A stretch of 64,000 bases of DNA from Pseudomonas silesiensis (lineage in GTDB: Bacteria; Pseudomonadota; Gammaproteobacteria; Pseudomonadales; Pseudomonadaceae). The position numbers and the translations under genes are program-made. Under the pieces are notes generated by a model. It ran no database searches and was not told the origin of the DNA. It saw only the letters and a program-made list of their open reading frames with translations. This document shows, piece by piece, positions 1 through 8,342 of this stretch; the first letter of the stretch is position 1; each line of letters opens with the position of its first letter. The DNA lies in contig NZ_CP014870.1 of the NCBI RefSeq assembly GCF_001661075.1, positions 1,302,001 through 1,366,000 on the forward strand, in the 5' to 3' direction.

Positions 1-549
1 GATCGGGTACAGCGCCTTGAACAAACTTTCCTTCACCGAAAACGTCAGCGTAACCAGCAGCGCCAACTGATCCCGACGGCCTGCGCGCATGCGTTGTAAC
101 TCCGGCTTGGTCAGTATTTCCCCGGACAGGCGTTCGGCCCGGTCAGGGTCGAGCAGGTTTTCCAGGTCCATGCCCAACCCGCGCCAGTGGCTTTTCTTCG
201 CGACGATCGCCGCCGCCCGGCCGGTACTGTGGGTGATCGACCCGGCGATATGTGCCGGCCACACCGGTGCCCGGTCTTCACCGATTGCCGGGACACAGTT
301 CAGTCCTTCCAGTGCTTGCAACGCTGCCCGGGCGCAGATCCGTCCGGCGAGAAACTCCGCCTGGCGCTTGGCGACCGAGCGCTGGATGCTGGCCGGCGGC
401 TCGATGGCACTGCGTTGAAAATCATCGCTGGCCAATTGTGCGGTATCGAAGTGAGTGCCCAACAGGACGGTATCGGGCAGCGCAAAGGGTAGCGGCCAAT
501 CGGCATCGAGTGGGGTGCAGCAGACGGGTAGGGCGGGAACGGGATTCAT
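1..549 (-). CDS. pcpS: 4'-phosphopantetheinyl transferase (EntD/PcpS type), 3' end cut by window edge
   Basis: Transfers the phosphopantetheine arm of CoA to acyl and peptidyl carrier proteins, activating fatty-acid and siderophore synthases. The ATG is at 549-547 on the minus strand and 183 codons are visible before the edge. Readable landmarks are MNPVPALPVCC at the start, a GMDLEN segment (the metal-binding GxDxE type) and SVKESLFKA, the classic WxxKES-like motif near the end of EntD-family enzymes. Only the extreme C terminus is missing. Neighbouring oprH-phoPQ matches the P. aeruginosa region that also carries pcpS (from memory). The family call is firm; which carrier proteins it serves is inferred from PcpS. 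Confidence 0.85.
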   Translation of the reverse strand, partial: MNPVPALPVCCTPLDADWPLPFALPDTVLLGTHFDTAQLASDDFQRSAIEPPASIQRSVAKRQAEFLAGRICARAALQALEGLNCVPAIGEDRAPVWPAHIAGSITHSTGRAAAIVAKKSHWRGLGMDLENLLDPDRAERLSGEILTKPELQRMRAGRRDQLALLVTLTFSVKESLFKALYPI

Positions 550-645
550 GTCGGCATTTTGCCGGGTTGGCCGGGTGCTGGGTAGTCCTGTCGTAAAACT
601 GCGGTGCCGCCATTGGAAAGTCATCGAAACAGTCGGGTGGATCTG

Positions 646-684
646 GTTCAGCTCAGGTTAAGCGCGTGTTCAGGGGGCGTTCAG
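646..684 (+). promoter_or_regulatory. Four tandem PhoP-box half-sites upstream of oprH
   Basis: Hexamers GTTCAG (646), GTTAAG (657), GTTCAG (668) and GTTCAG (679) recur at exactly 11 bp, which is the spacing of PhoP direct-repeat boxes. A -10-like TAATCT at 696-701 starts 11 bp after the last half-site, as in PhoP-activated promoters without a good -35. The repeats are seen directly; PhoP binding is inferred from the oprH-phoP-phoQ context. Confidence 0.75.
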
Positions 685-745
685 GGCAGGGTCCGTAATC
701 TTGCCCCGTAGCCATACAACACCTCACTCACTAGGAGTTTCACCC

Positions 746-1348
746 ATGACTGGATTCAAAAAACTGCTTCTGGCAATGACCGTAATGGGCGCGAGCACGG
801 CAGCGTTCGCCTCCGATGACAATTTCGCCAGCCTTACTTTTGGACAGACCAGCGACAAGATCAAAAAGTCCCACGCCCTGAACGATAACCTCGATCGTCC
901 GAACGCCGACGGCGTGATCGGCAAGGACAACACCTGGGGTGTGCGCCTCGGTCGGCAAAACAGCGACGGCCGCTACTACGCCACTTACGACAACGTGTCG
1001 GGCTCGCACAATGGCATTAAACTGCGTCATGAAAACCTGCTGGGCAGCTACGATCTGTTCTACCCGGGGGGTGGCAGCACCAAGCTGTTCGGCGGTCTCT
1101 CGGCCGGGTTGACCAAAATGACCCAGGAATCGTCAGGCTTCAGCCGCGACACCAACATGGGTTACGCCTTCGGCGGACAGGTAGGTGTTTTGCAACAGGT
1201 TTCGCGAAACACGTCGGTTGAACTGGGTTACCGTTACCTGCGCCACAATGCCAGCACCGAGGTGAGCGAGCGCGGCAGCGGCAAGCAGGGTTCGCTGGGC
1301 ATGAACAGCAGCGCCCAGACGTACATTTCCGCTAACTACGCTTTCTAA
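746..1348 (+). CDS. oprH: Outer-membrane beta-barrel protein OprH
   Basis: Small eight-strand-type porin-like barrel that binds lipopolysaccharide and stabilises the outer membrane when divalent cations are scarce. The protein is 200 residues, with a signal peptide of about 22 residues ending AAFA before SDDNFASLTFGQ. Segments such as GRYYATYDN, LRHENLLGSYD and LGYRYLRHNAST, and a C-terminal aromatic residue (ANYAF), match P. aeruginosa OprH as I remember it. The ATG at 746 follows TAGGAG at 732-737, so an in-frame start at 701 is not used. It is the first gene of oprH-phoP-phoQ, with PhoP-box repeats just upstream, so autoregulation by PhoP is likely. Confidence 0.92.
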   Translation: MTGFKKLLLAMTVMGASTAAFASDDNFASLTFGQTSDKIKKSHALNDNLDRPNADGVIGKDNTWGVRLGRQNSDGRYYATYDNVSGSHNGIKLRHENLLGSYDLFYPGGGSTKLFGGLSAGLTKMTQESSGFSRDTNMGYAFGGQVGVLQQVSRNTSVELGYRYLRHNASTEVSERGSGKQGSLGMNSSAQTYISANYAF

Positions 1349-1359
1349 AAAGCGTTCGG

Positions 1360-1410
1360 GACAGGCCGGTACCGGATCAACCCTGGAGGCTGATCCGGCA
1401 TCGCCCTGTC
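1360..1410 (+). promoter_or_regulatory. Intercistronic stem-loop between oprH and phoP
   Basis: GACAGG (1360-1365) pairs with CCTGTC (1405-1410) and CCGGATCA (1372-1379) pairs with TGATCCGG (1391-1398), giving a two-part hairpin. No T-tract follows, so it is not a clear terminator. It may protect the oprH message or reduce read-through into phoPQ; that is inference. Confidence 0.5.
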
Positions 1411-1466
1411 AGTCATCGAGGTGCGCCGTTCATGCCTCACGATGTTGATTGGCCCGGGAGGGCGAT

Positions 1467-2144
1467 ATGAAACTGCTGGTCGTCGAAGATGAAGCGCTGT
1501 TGCGCCATCACCTGCAAACCCGTTTGAGGGATAGCGGTCATGTGGTCGAGTCCGTGGCCAATGCCACCGAGGCGCTGTATCAGATCGAGCAATTCAACCA
1601 TGACCTGGCGGTGATCGATCTCGGCTTGCCGGGCATGGGAGGGCTGGACCTGATCCGTCAACTGCGCTCGCAGGGCACGACCTTTCCGATCCTGATCCTC
1701 ACCGCGCGCGGCAACTGGCAGGACAAGGTCGAAGGTCTGGCGGCCGGCGCCGACGATTATGTGGTCAAGCCGTTCCAGTTCGAAGAGCTGGAGGCTCGGC
1801 TGAATGCCTTGCTCCGTCGCTCCAGCGGGTTCACCCAGTCGACGATAGTTGCCGGGCCGCTGCTGCTGGACCTCAATCGCAAGCAGGCGACGCTCAATGA
1901 ACAGCCGCTGGCGCTGACTGCGTTCGAATACCGGATTCTCGAGTACTTGATGCTCCATCACCAACAGGCGGTGCCCAAGGACCGCCTGATGGAGCAGTTG
2001 TATCCGGACGACGACGAGCGCGATCCGAACGTGATCGAAGTGCTGGTGGGCCGTCTGCGCCGGAAACTGGAGGGACAGTCGTGCTTCAAGCCGATCGATA
2101 CCGTGCGTGGCCGTGGTTATCTGTTCAATGAGCGCTGCACTTGA
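1467..2144 (+). CDS. phoP: Two-component response regulator PhoP
   Basis: OmpR-family response regulator activated by PhoQ, controlling oprH, lipid A modification and Mg2+ adaptation genes. It has 225 residues: a receiver domain with VEDE near the N terminus, phosphoacceptor D51 in IDLGLPGMGG and K101 in VVKPFQ, then a winged-helix DNA-binding domain ending near GRLRRKLEG and VRGRGYLF. The ATG at 1467 is preceded by GGGAG at 1456-1460. Its TGA stop overlaps the TTG start of phoQ, so the two are translationally coupled. Confidence 0.95.
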   Translation: MKLLVVEDEALLRHHLQTRLRDSGHVVESVANATEALYQIEQFNHDLAVIDLGLPGMGGLDLIRQLRSQGTTFPILILTARGNWQDKVEGLAAGADDYVVKPFQFEELEARLNALLRRSSGFTQSTIVAGPLLLDLNRKQATLNEQPLALTAFEYRILEYLMLHHQQAVPKDRLMEQLYPDDDERDPNVIEVLVGRLRRKLEGQSCFKPIDTVRGRGYLFNERCT

Positions 2145-3487
2145 TCAGTTCTCTTCGAATTCGTCTGATGCTCGCCGCCACGGTCCTGGCGGTATTGTTC
2201 ATGCTCGCGTTGCTGCCGGCAATGCAGGGCGCATTCAGCCTGGCATTGCAGGACGCCATCGAGCAGCGCCTGGCGTCGGACGTCACCACGTTGATCTCTG
2301 CCGCCCGGGTAGAGAACAACCGCTTGCAGATGCCGGCACAATTACCCGATGAGCGCTTCAACCTGGCCGACGGTCGTTTGCTCGGTTACATCTACAACCG
2401 TGAAGGTCGCCTGGTCTGGCGCTCAAAGGACACCCTCGAAGAGAACATCAATTACACACCGCGTTACGACGGCCACGGCAACGAGTTCGCGAGGATTCGC
2501 GAAGCCAATGGCAAGGAATTCTTTGTCTACGACGTCGAGGTCAAACTGCTCGGCGGAAAAAGTGCGGCGTTCAGCTTTGTCGCGCTGCAACCGCTGCGGG
2601 ACTACGAAACCACCCTTGAAGGCCTGCGGGAAAACCTTTACCTGGGCTTCGGCGCGGCCTTGCTGGTGTTGCTGGCGTTGCTATGGATCGGTCTGACCTG
2701 GGGCTTGCAGGCGTTGCGCCGGCTGAGTCAGGAACTGGACGAGATCGAAAGCGGCGCCCGCGACAGCCTCAGCGAACAACACCCTAGCGAATTGCTGCGC
2801 CTGACCGGTTCCCTGAACCGTTTGCTGCACGGCGAGCGTGAACAGCGCAGCCGCTATCGCGATTCCCTGGATGATCTGGCCCACAGCCTGAAAACGCCGC
2901 TGACAGTGTTGCAAGGCGTCAGCGAGGACATGGCTCTGCGGCCGGCGGATCGCGATCAGGCCTGGGTCCTGCAATCCCAGATCGAGCGCATGAGCCAGCA
3001 GATCGGTTACCAGCTACAGCGCGCCAGCCTGCGCAAAAGCGGGCTCGTGCGCCATCAGGTGCGCTTGCGTCCGGTGTTGCAAAGCCTTTGTGACACGTTG
3101 GACAAGGTCTATCGCGACAAGCAGGTACGGGTGAACCTCGATCTGCCGGAGCCGTGTTATGTGCCGATCGAGCAGGGCGCCCTGCTGGAGATGTTGGGCA
3201 ATCTGCTGGAAAACGCCTATCGCCTGTGTCTCGGCGAAGTGCGGGTCAGCGTACGGCAGACTCTGGGCGGGATCGAGCTGTGCGTCGAGGATGACGGCCC
3301 CGGTGTGCCGCCGGATCAGCGTGCGCGGATCCTGCAGCGCGGCGAACGCCTGGACCGCCAGCATCCGGGGCAGGGCATTGGCCTGGCGGTGGTCAAGGAC
3401 ATCATTGAAAGCTACAGCGCGAAGCTGACCCTGGATGATTCGCCTCTGGGTGGGGCGGCGTTTCGGATTCAGATTCCGGTGGTATGA
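2141..3487 (+). CDS. phoQ: Two-component sensor histidine kinase PhoQ
   Basis: Inner-membrane kinase that senses divalent cations and cationic peptides and phosphorylates PhoP. The 448-residue protein has TM1 at about 7-27, a periplasmic sensor domain of about 135 residues, TM2 at about 166-188, a dimerisation helix with phospho-accepting H248 in DLAHSLKTPL, and an HATPase domain with NLLENAYR, EDDGPGVP and GQGIGLAV. The start is TTG at 2141, overlapping the phoP stop; the N terminus MISSLRIRLMLAA is nearly that of P. aeruginosa PhoQ, supporting the non-ATG start. Confidence 0.95.
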   Translation: MISSLRIRLMLAATVLAVLFMLALLPAMQGAFSLALQDAIEQRLASDVTTLISAARVENNRLQMPAQLPDERFNLADGRLLGYIYNREGRLVWRSKDTLEENINYTPRYDGHGNEFARIREANGKEFFVYDVEVKLLGGKSAAFSFVALQPLRDYETTLEGLRENLYLGFGAALLVLLALLWIGLTWGLQALRRLSQELDEIESGARDSLSEQHPSELLRLTGSLNRLLHGEREQRSRYRDSLDDLAHSLKTPLTVLQGVSEDMALRPADRDQAWVLQSQIERMSQQIGYQLQRASLRKSGLVRHQVRLRPVLQSLCDTLDKVYRDKQVRVNLDLPEPCYVPIEQGALLEMLGNLLENAYRLCLGEVRVSVRQTLGGIELCVEDDGPGVPPDQRARILQRGERLDRQHPGQGIGLAVVKDIIESYSAKLTLDDSPLGGAAFRIQIPVV

Positions 3488-3515
3488 CCTGAGTTTGATG
3501 GTGTTCTTTCGGGCC

Positions 3516-3613
3516 CCATCGTCGGAACGCCGCCCGGACCAAGCCCGCTCCCACAAGTACTGCGTACTCAAGGTGAACTCCGTCCACTGTGGGAGCGGGC
3601 TTGCCCGCGAAGG
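3516..3613. repeat. REP inverted-repeat pair, with CGTCGGAACGCC variant
   Basis: Two REP units face each other: AAGCCCGCTCCCACA (3541-3555) and TGTGGGAGCGGGCTT (3588-3602). The left side carries the extra block CGTCGGAACGCCGCCCGGA that recurs at other sites in the window. It lies between the convergent phoQ and AraC genes and may act as a transcription end or mRNA-stabilising hairpin. Confidence 0.85.
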
Positions 3614-3650
3614 GGCCGGTAAATACACCGAAGATATTGGCTTTGAAAAT

Positions 3651-4649
3651 TCAGTTCTCCCGGGCGCGGTAGGCCCCCGGCGTCAATCCCGTCCACTTCT
3701 TGAACGCCCGATGAAACGCCGAAGGCTCGGAAAACCCCAACTGCTCGGCGATTTGCTGCAACGACAGATCCGCACGCCCCAGGTGATAAATCGCAATGTC
3801 CCGGCGCAACTGGTCTTTGAGTTCCTGAAAGCTCGAACCCTCTTCACGCAAGTGCCGACGCAGCGTCTGCGGGCTGACGTGCAGGTGCGTGGCCACCGAT
3901 TCCAGGTCAGGCCAGCGTGAACGGTCGCGGCTGAGCAAACGCCGCAGCTGGCTACTCAGGCTGTCGCCGTCGTCGGGGCGCGACAACAGGTCGGCGGGAG
4001 ACCGTTCGAGAAATCGCTTGAGGGTTCGCTCGTCCTGCAACAGCGGCATATTCAGGTAGCGGCTGTGAAACAGCAGGCTGCTCTGCGCCGCCTTGAACTG
4101 CAGCGGGCAGGAAAACAGCAAATCGTATTCCGCGCCGTGTTCGGGCCTTGGATAGCTGAAAGTTGCCTGCTCCAGACGGATGCGCTGGCCGATCATCCAG
4201 CTGCCAAGCCGATGCCAGATCAGCAGCAGGCTCTCGCTGAGGAAATGGTCCGGGTCCCACAGCTGTGCATCGTCGAGGCTCAGGCGCACCCATTCGTCTT
4301 CGCGGGTCAGGCTCAGGCGGGGAGCGCCGGGGAACAGGCCGTAAAACAACAAGCCGCGATTGAGCGCGCTTTCCAGGTTGCGGCAGTGGATCACCGCATG
4401 ACACATCATCGCGAAACTGCCGGGTTTGCTCGGGGCCGATCCGAAACCCAGGTATTCGTCGTCCAGTGCCAACCACAATCCCTGGATCAACCGGGTGAAC
4501 TGCTCGGGCGCGATGCGTGCACGCGGTTCGTCGAGCAGTTCGGCGCTGATACCCAATCGCTGCAGCAGGTTCGAATAATCGTACCCACGCTGGCGCGCCC
4601 CTCCCAGGGCAGCGCGGGCGAAATGACTGGCGATGGTGCGTTCGCGCAT
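3651..4649 (-). CDS. AraC-family transcriptional regulator, divergent from dctA
   Basis: A 332-residue regulator with an N-terminal ligand domain of the 'arabinose-binding-like' type (about residues 15-200) and a C-terminal AraC double helix-turn-helix: PDLESVATHLHVSPQTLRRHL for the first, and LQQIAEQLGFSEPSAFHRAFK followed by TGLTPGAYR for the second. The start used is ATG at 4649; an upstream in-frame ATG at 4694 would add 15 unlikely residues. The ribosome site is weak. It is divergent from dctA across about 340 bp that contain two palindromes and a sigma-54 promoter. PAO1 also has a regulator next to dctA. Its ligand cannot be read from sequence. Confidence 0.88.
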   Translation of the reverse strand: MRERTIASHFARAALGGARQRGYDYSNLLQRLGISAELLDEPRARIAPEQFTRLIQGLWLALDDEYLGFGSAPSKPGSFAMMCHAVIHCRNLESALNRGLLFYGLFPGAPRLSLTREDEWVRLSLDDAQLWDPDHFLSESLLLIWHRLGSWMIGQRIRLEQATFSYPRPEHGAEYDLLFSCPLQFKAAQSSLLFHSRYLNMPLLQDERTLKRFLERSPADLLSRPDDGDSLSSQLRRLLSRDRSRWPDLESVATHLHVSPQTLRRHLREEGSSFQELKDQLRRDIAIYHLGRADLSLQQIAEQLGFSEPSAFHRAFKKWTGLTPGAYRAREN

Positions 4650-4707
4650 AGAGGCAGGTCCGTCCGGTGAGCAGCGGATGGTAGCGGGGCGCACGGGCCA
4701 TCAACAA

Positions 4708-4763
4708 GGCGGATATCCGCCAAATTGCAGGACGCGACTTGGCCGATTGGCGGGATTCCGCCA
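4708..4763 (+). promoter_or_regulatory. Twin palindromes, candidate upstream activator sites for dctA
   Basis: GGCGGATATCCGCC (4708-4721) is a perfect palindrome and TGGCGG-GATT-CCGCCA (4748-4763) has perfect arms. Their centres are 41 bp apart, about four helical turns, and sit roughly 155 and 112 bp before the predicted dctA start. This is the usual placement of enhancer sites for a sigma-54 activator such as DctD. The repeats are seen; the activator's identity is inferred. Confidence 0.6.
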
Positions 4764-4841
4764 CGGTGCTGTGGCTGTTCAGAGTCCAGGAAAAACCTGC
4801 AACCCTTGATGTAATAAGGCTGTAGGACATTTCGCCGAAGG

Positions 4842-4857
4842 TGGCACGGGCCTTGCG
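4842..4857 (+). promoter_or_regulatory. Sigma-54 (-24/-12) promoter of dctA
   Basis: TGGCACG-N4-TTGCG fits the RpoN consensus: GG at 4843-4844 and GC at 4855-4856 are exactly 12 bp apart. Transcription would begin near 4868, leaving a leader of about 120 nt. The leader can form hairpins CCCTCC/GGAGGG (4904-4921) and CGACAAC/GTTGTCG (4941-4962). C4-dicarboxylate carriers are classic RpoN targets. Confidence 0.85.
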
Positions 4858-4987
4858 ATACAACCAGCAGATGCCTGCCGATGCGCAGCTCGACAAAACA
4901 AATCCCTCCAGTGCAGGAGGGTTCGCAAATGAGGTGTCGTCGACAACAGATGGAGGTTGTCGCGGGACGCTCTTGAGGAACTTTGCA

Positions 4988-6322
4988 ATGACGACTCGTC
5001 AGCCACTGTATAAATCCCTGTACTTCCAGGTAATCGTTGCTATCGCCATCGGCATCCTGCTTGGTCACTTCTACCCGCAGACTGGTGTGGCCCTCAAGCC
5101 GCTGGGTGACGGGTTCATCAAACTGATCAAAATGATCATCGCGCCTATCATCTTCTGCACAGTTGTCAGCGGTATCGCCGGCATGCAGAACATGAAGTCG
5201 GTCGGCAAGACCGGCGGTTACGCGCTCTTGTACTTCGAAATCGTTTCGACCATCGCATTGCTGGTTGGTCTGGTGGTGGTCAATATCGTGCAGCCCGGTG
5301 CCGGCATGCACATCGACGTCACTACCCTGGATGCCTCCAAGGTCGCTCAGTACGTATCCGCCGGTGCCGATCAAAGCGTTGTTGGCTTCCTCCTGAATGT
5401 CATCCCGTCCACCATCGTCGGTGCGTTCGCCACGGGTGACATCCTGCAAGTGCTGATGTTCTCGGTGATCTTCGGTTTCGCCCTGCATCGCCTGGGTGCC
5501 TATGGCAAGCCGATCCTGGACTTCATCGATCGTTTCGCCCACGTGATGTTCAACATCATCAACATGATCATGAAGCTCGCGCCAATCGGTGCCTTCGGTG
5601 CCATGGCGTTCACCATCGGCGCCTACGGTGTCGGCTCGCTGGTGCAACTGGGTCAGTTGATGGCCTGCTTCTACATCACGTGCCTGCTGTTCGTCCTGGT
5701 GGTGTTGGGCGGTATCGCTCGCGCCCACGGTTTCAGCGTGCTGAAAGTGATCCGTTATATCCGTGAAGAACTGCTGATCGTGCTGGGGACTTCCTCTTCG
5801 GAATCGGTGCTGCCACGCATGCTGATCAAGATGGAGCGTCTGGGTGCGCAGAAATCCGTTGTAGGCCTGGTGATCCCGACCGGTTACTCGTTCAACCTCG
5901 ACGGCACTGCGATCTACCTGACCATGGCGGCGGTGTTTATTGCCCAGGCCACTGATACTCACATGGACCTCTCTCACCAGATCACGCTGCTGGTGGTGTT
6001 GCTGCTGTCCTCCAAAGGCGCTGCGGGCGTGACCGGTAGTGGCTTCATCGTACTGGCTGCGACCCTGTCTGCGGTCGGCCATCTGCCGGTTGCCGGCCTG
6101 GCGCTGATCCTGGGTATCGACCGTTTCATGTCCGAAGCCCGTGCCCTGACCAACCTGGTGGGCAACGCCGTGGCTACTCTGGTAGTGGCCAAGTGGGTCA
6201 AGGAACTGGATGTCGACGTGATGCAAACCGAGCTGGCTTCCGGTGGTCGCGGCATCGCCGATGAGCGTGAAGAAGACGATCTGGGCGTGGCCGAAGGCCC
6301 AACCCCGAACAGCGTCAAGTAA
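4988..6322 (+). CDS. dctA: C4-dicarboxylate:H+/Na+ symporter DctA
   Basis: Inner-membrane carrier of the DAACS (GltP/DctA) family importing succinate, fumarate and malate. The 444-residue protein begins [19 protein letters not shown], has about eight hydrophobic segments, and shows the family signatures [12 protein letters not shown] (serine-rich hairpin), [12 protein letters not shown] and [13 protein letters not shown]. The ATG at 4988 lies just after TTGAGGAACTTTGCA; longer in-frame starts reach into the promoter. It is monocistronic, with a sigma-54 promoter upstream and a strong terminator downstream. A glutamate carrier was considered, but the sequence tracks DctA. Confidence 0.95.
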   Translation: MTTRQPLYKSLYFQVIVAIAIGILLGHFYPQTGVALKPLGDGFIKLIKMIIAPIIFCTVVSGIAGMQNMKSVGKTGGYALLYFEIVSTIALLVGLVVVNIVQPGAGMHIDVTTLDASKVAQYVSAGADQSVVGFLLNVIPSTIVGAFATGDILQVLMFSVIFGFALHRLGAYGKPILDFIDRFAHVMFNIINMIMKLAPIGAFGAMAFTIGAYGVGSLVQLGQLMACFYITCLLFVLVVLGGIARAHGFSVLKVIRYIREELLIVLGTSSSESVLPRMLIKMERLGAQKSVVGLVIPTGYSFNLDGTAIYLTMAAVFIAQATDTHMDLSHQITLLVVLLLSSKGAAGVTGSGFIVLAATLSAVGHLPVAGLALILGIDRFMSEARALTNLVGNAVATLVVAKWVKELDVDVMQTELASGGRGIADEREEDDLGVAEGPTPNSVK

Positions 6323-6353
6323 CGCTCGCTTCACCGCTGCTCAGGCTGCAACG

Positions 6354-6378
6354 AAAAACCCGCTTCGGCGGGTTTTTT
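6354..6378 (+). terminator. Rho-independent terminator of dctA
   Basis: Stem CCCGC (6359-6363) with TTCG loop and GCGGG (6368-6372), followed by six T residues (6373-6378). Confidence 0.93.
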
Positions 6379-6485
6379 GTGGGCGGCGATATGAGCGTAA
6401 CGGTCAGCGCAACTGACGTAAAAGGTGATTGCCGCAATGCCGATGGCTGCCTAGTCTGGGGGTATGGTTTACGGAGAAGCATCCC

Positions 6486-7712
6486 ATGCTCGGTCCACTG
6501 GCATCACTCAAGGTTCTGGATTTCTCTACATTGTTGCCGGGGCCGTTTGCCTCGTTGTTGCTGGCGGACATGGGCGCCGAAGTGTTGCGTATCGAATCGC
6601 CGGCCCGCATGGACCTGTTGCGGGTGCTGCCGCCCCATGACCAGGGTGTCTCGGCCAGCCACGCCTACCTCAATCGCAACAAGCGCAGCCTGGCGCTGGA
6701 CCTCAAGCAGCCTGAAGCGCTGGAGGTGATCAAGCAGTTGCTGCAGGACTACGACATCGTGCTGGAGCAGTTCCGCCCCGGCGTGATGGAGCGTCTGGGC
6801 CTGGGTTATGAAGCCTTGAAGGCGATCAATCCGAAACTGATCTATGTCTCGATCACCGGTTACGGCCAGACCGGCCCGTACAAGGACCGCGCCGGCCATG
6901 ACATCAATTACCTGGCGCTGGCAGGGCTGGCCAGTTACACCGGTCGCGCCGACAGCGGCCCCTTGCCCTTGGGCATGCAGGTGGCGGATGTCGCCGGAGG
7001 CTCTTTGCACGGAGTGATTGGCCTGTTGGCAGCGGTGATCGCCCGTCAACAAAGCGGGTCAGGGCAACATCTGGATGTGAGCATGACCGATTGCGTGTTC
7101 AGTCTCAACGCCATGGCCGGCGCCGGGTACCTGGCCTGTGGCGCGGAGCCGCACTGTGAGGATCAGATGCTTAATGGCGGCAGCTTCTACGACTATTACC
7201 GCACGCGCGACGGCCGTTGGTTATCCGTGGGGAGCCTGGAGCCGGTGTTCATGAAACAAATGTGTACGGCACTGGGGCTGGAGGAGCTGGCGACCTTGGG
7301 CTTGTCGCCTGAACCGGCGCTGCAAAAGAAACTCAAGGAAGCGCTGAGGACCGAATTCGAGAAACACGACTTTGGTGAATTGTGCGCGCTGTTTGCCGAA
7401 CTCGATGCCTGTGTCGAACCGGTATTGAGTCTGGGCGAAGCGGCCCGGCATCCTCAGTTGCGATCGCGGCAGCTGGTCACTGAAGTGCCGCGCAACGATG
7501 GTTCGACCCAGGCGCAGATGGCCTGTCCGTTGAAATTTTCGGACGGGTTACCCGAGCCGCGACATATCGGCGCGGTGCTGGGTGAGCATACCGATCAGGT
7601 GTTGGGGGAGTTGGGGTATGGCGTTGAGCGGATCGAAGAGTTGCGGCGTTCCGACGAAGAGGCCGGGACAAGCACCACAAATTCCACTATTCGACCCGCA
7701 TCTCCCCACTGA
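6486..7712 (+). CDS. CaiB/BaiF-family (class III) CoA-transferase
   Basis: Members move CoA between carboxylic acids or racemise 2-methylacyl-CoA. The protein has 408 residues. Seen are the N-terminal VLDFSTLLPGPFASLLLADMGAEV Rossmann entry, RNKRSLALDLK, and the catalytic aspartate D168 in QVADVAGGS, with SITGYGQTGPYKDRAGHD just before it. ATG 6486 is chosen because the open frame upstream (to 6429) has no family similarity. The last 26 bp overlap the convergent sprT gene, so the low-complexity tail (GTSTTNSTIRPASPH) may not be functional. The substrate is unknown. Confidence 0.88.
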   Translation: MLGPLASLKVLDFSTLLPGPFASLLLADMGAEVLRIESPARMDLLRVLPPHDQGVSASHAYLNRNKRSLALDLKQPEALEVIKQLLQDYDIVLEQFRPGVMERLGLGYEALKAINPKLIYVSITGYGQTGPYKDRAGHDINYLALAGLASYTGRADSGPLPLGMQVADVAGGSLHGVIGLLAAVIARQQSGSGQHLDVSMTDCVFSLNAMAGAGYLACGAEPHCEDQMLNGGSFYDYYRTRDGRWLSVGSLEPVFMKQMCTALGLEELATLGLSPEPALQKKLKEALRTEFEKHDFGELCALFAELDACVEPVLSLGEAARHPQLRSRQLVTEVPRNDGSTQAQMACPLKFSDGLPEPRHIGAVLGEHTDQVLGELGYGVERIEELRRSDEEAGTSTTNSTIRPASPH

Positions 7713-8181
7713 ACACCAACGTACTCCGACAGCGCCGGCACAAATACCGCCGCCCTTGCCGCACCAGCCCATGGCGTTGCGCCGAAAACGGGAAATCGCT
7801 GTCGGCGCAGGGGCATTTGTAGATGTAGCGGGTCACGCTGCGGCGTTTGACGTCATAGGTATGGCAGCGATTGGGCGGCAGTTCGTACACGCCACGCATG
7901 ATCAATTGCCACTCTTCGCCATGGGGCTGGATGCGGTCGCCGAACAACTGATGGGCGATCAGGTGGGCGACTTCGTGGGCCACGGTCTGTTTAAGAAAGT
8001 CTTCGGTGTTTTCGCGGTACAGCTGGGGATTGAAACGCAACATGTTCTCGTGCAAGTGCGCGACACCGGCTTTTTGCCCGCGCAGCTTGAGACTCACCAC
8101 GGGGCGTTTGAAAGGTCGTTTGAAAAAGGATTCAGCTTGTTGGAAACAGTCTTCGACGCGGGTTTTGAGGTGCTCGGGCAT
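7687..8181 (-). CDS. sprT: SprT-family zinc metalloprotease-like protein
   Basis: A 164-residue SprT/Spartan-like protein. The zinc-binding HEVAH motif (H69-E70-H73, in TVAHEVAHLIAH) sits mid-protein, and a C-terminal zinc ribbon is formed by CPC and CRRC pairs. In eukaryotes the related Spartan protease cleaves DNA-protein crosslinks; the bacterial role is poorly defined. Start ATG 8181 gives MPEHLKTRVEDC, as in other pseudomonads. It overlaps the 3' end of the convergent CoA-transferase gene by 26 bp. Confidence 0.9.
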   Translation of the reverse strand: MPEHLKTRVEDCFQQAESFFKRPFKRPVVSLKLRGQKAGVAHLHENMLRFNPQLYRENTEDFLKQTVAHEVAHLIAHQLFGDRIQPHGEEWQLIMRGVYELPPNRCHTYDVKRRSVTRYIYKCPCADSDFPFSAQRHGLVRQGRRYLCRRCRSTLVFSGEMRVE

Positions 8182-8282
8182 GCTTGATGGATCTCCAGAG
8201 ACGTCGAGTATGCCGCAACCCTCGGGGCATGCGAATCGTCCAGGCGCCGAATGGTCACTACCGCCCACTATTTTGCGCACGT

Positions 8283-8306
8283 TAAAAGGCCGCCTGGTGG
8301 CGGCCT
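8283..8306 (-). terminator. Terminator of the Yip1-family gene
   Basis: Perfect stem AGGCCGCC/GGCGGCCT (8287-8306) with a TGGT loop. Read on the minus strand it is followed by TTTTAA, placing it just after the Yip1 gene. Confidence 0.75.
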
Positions 8307-8342
8307 GTGTTGGCAGATCTGGTTTTTAGGTAAACAGCCTTG

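Noticed and set aside
4487..6334. 615-codon open frame antisense to dctA
   Set aside because: It is a shadow of dctA in a GC-rich genome: rich in His, Gln and Asp, with no ribosome site and no family resemblance.
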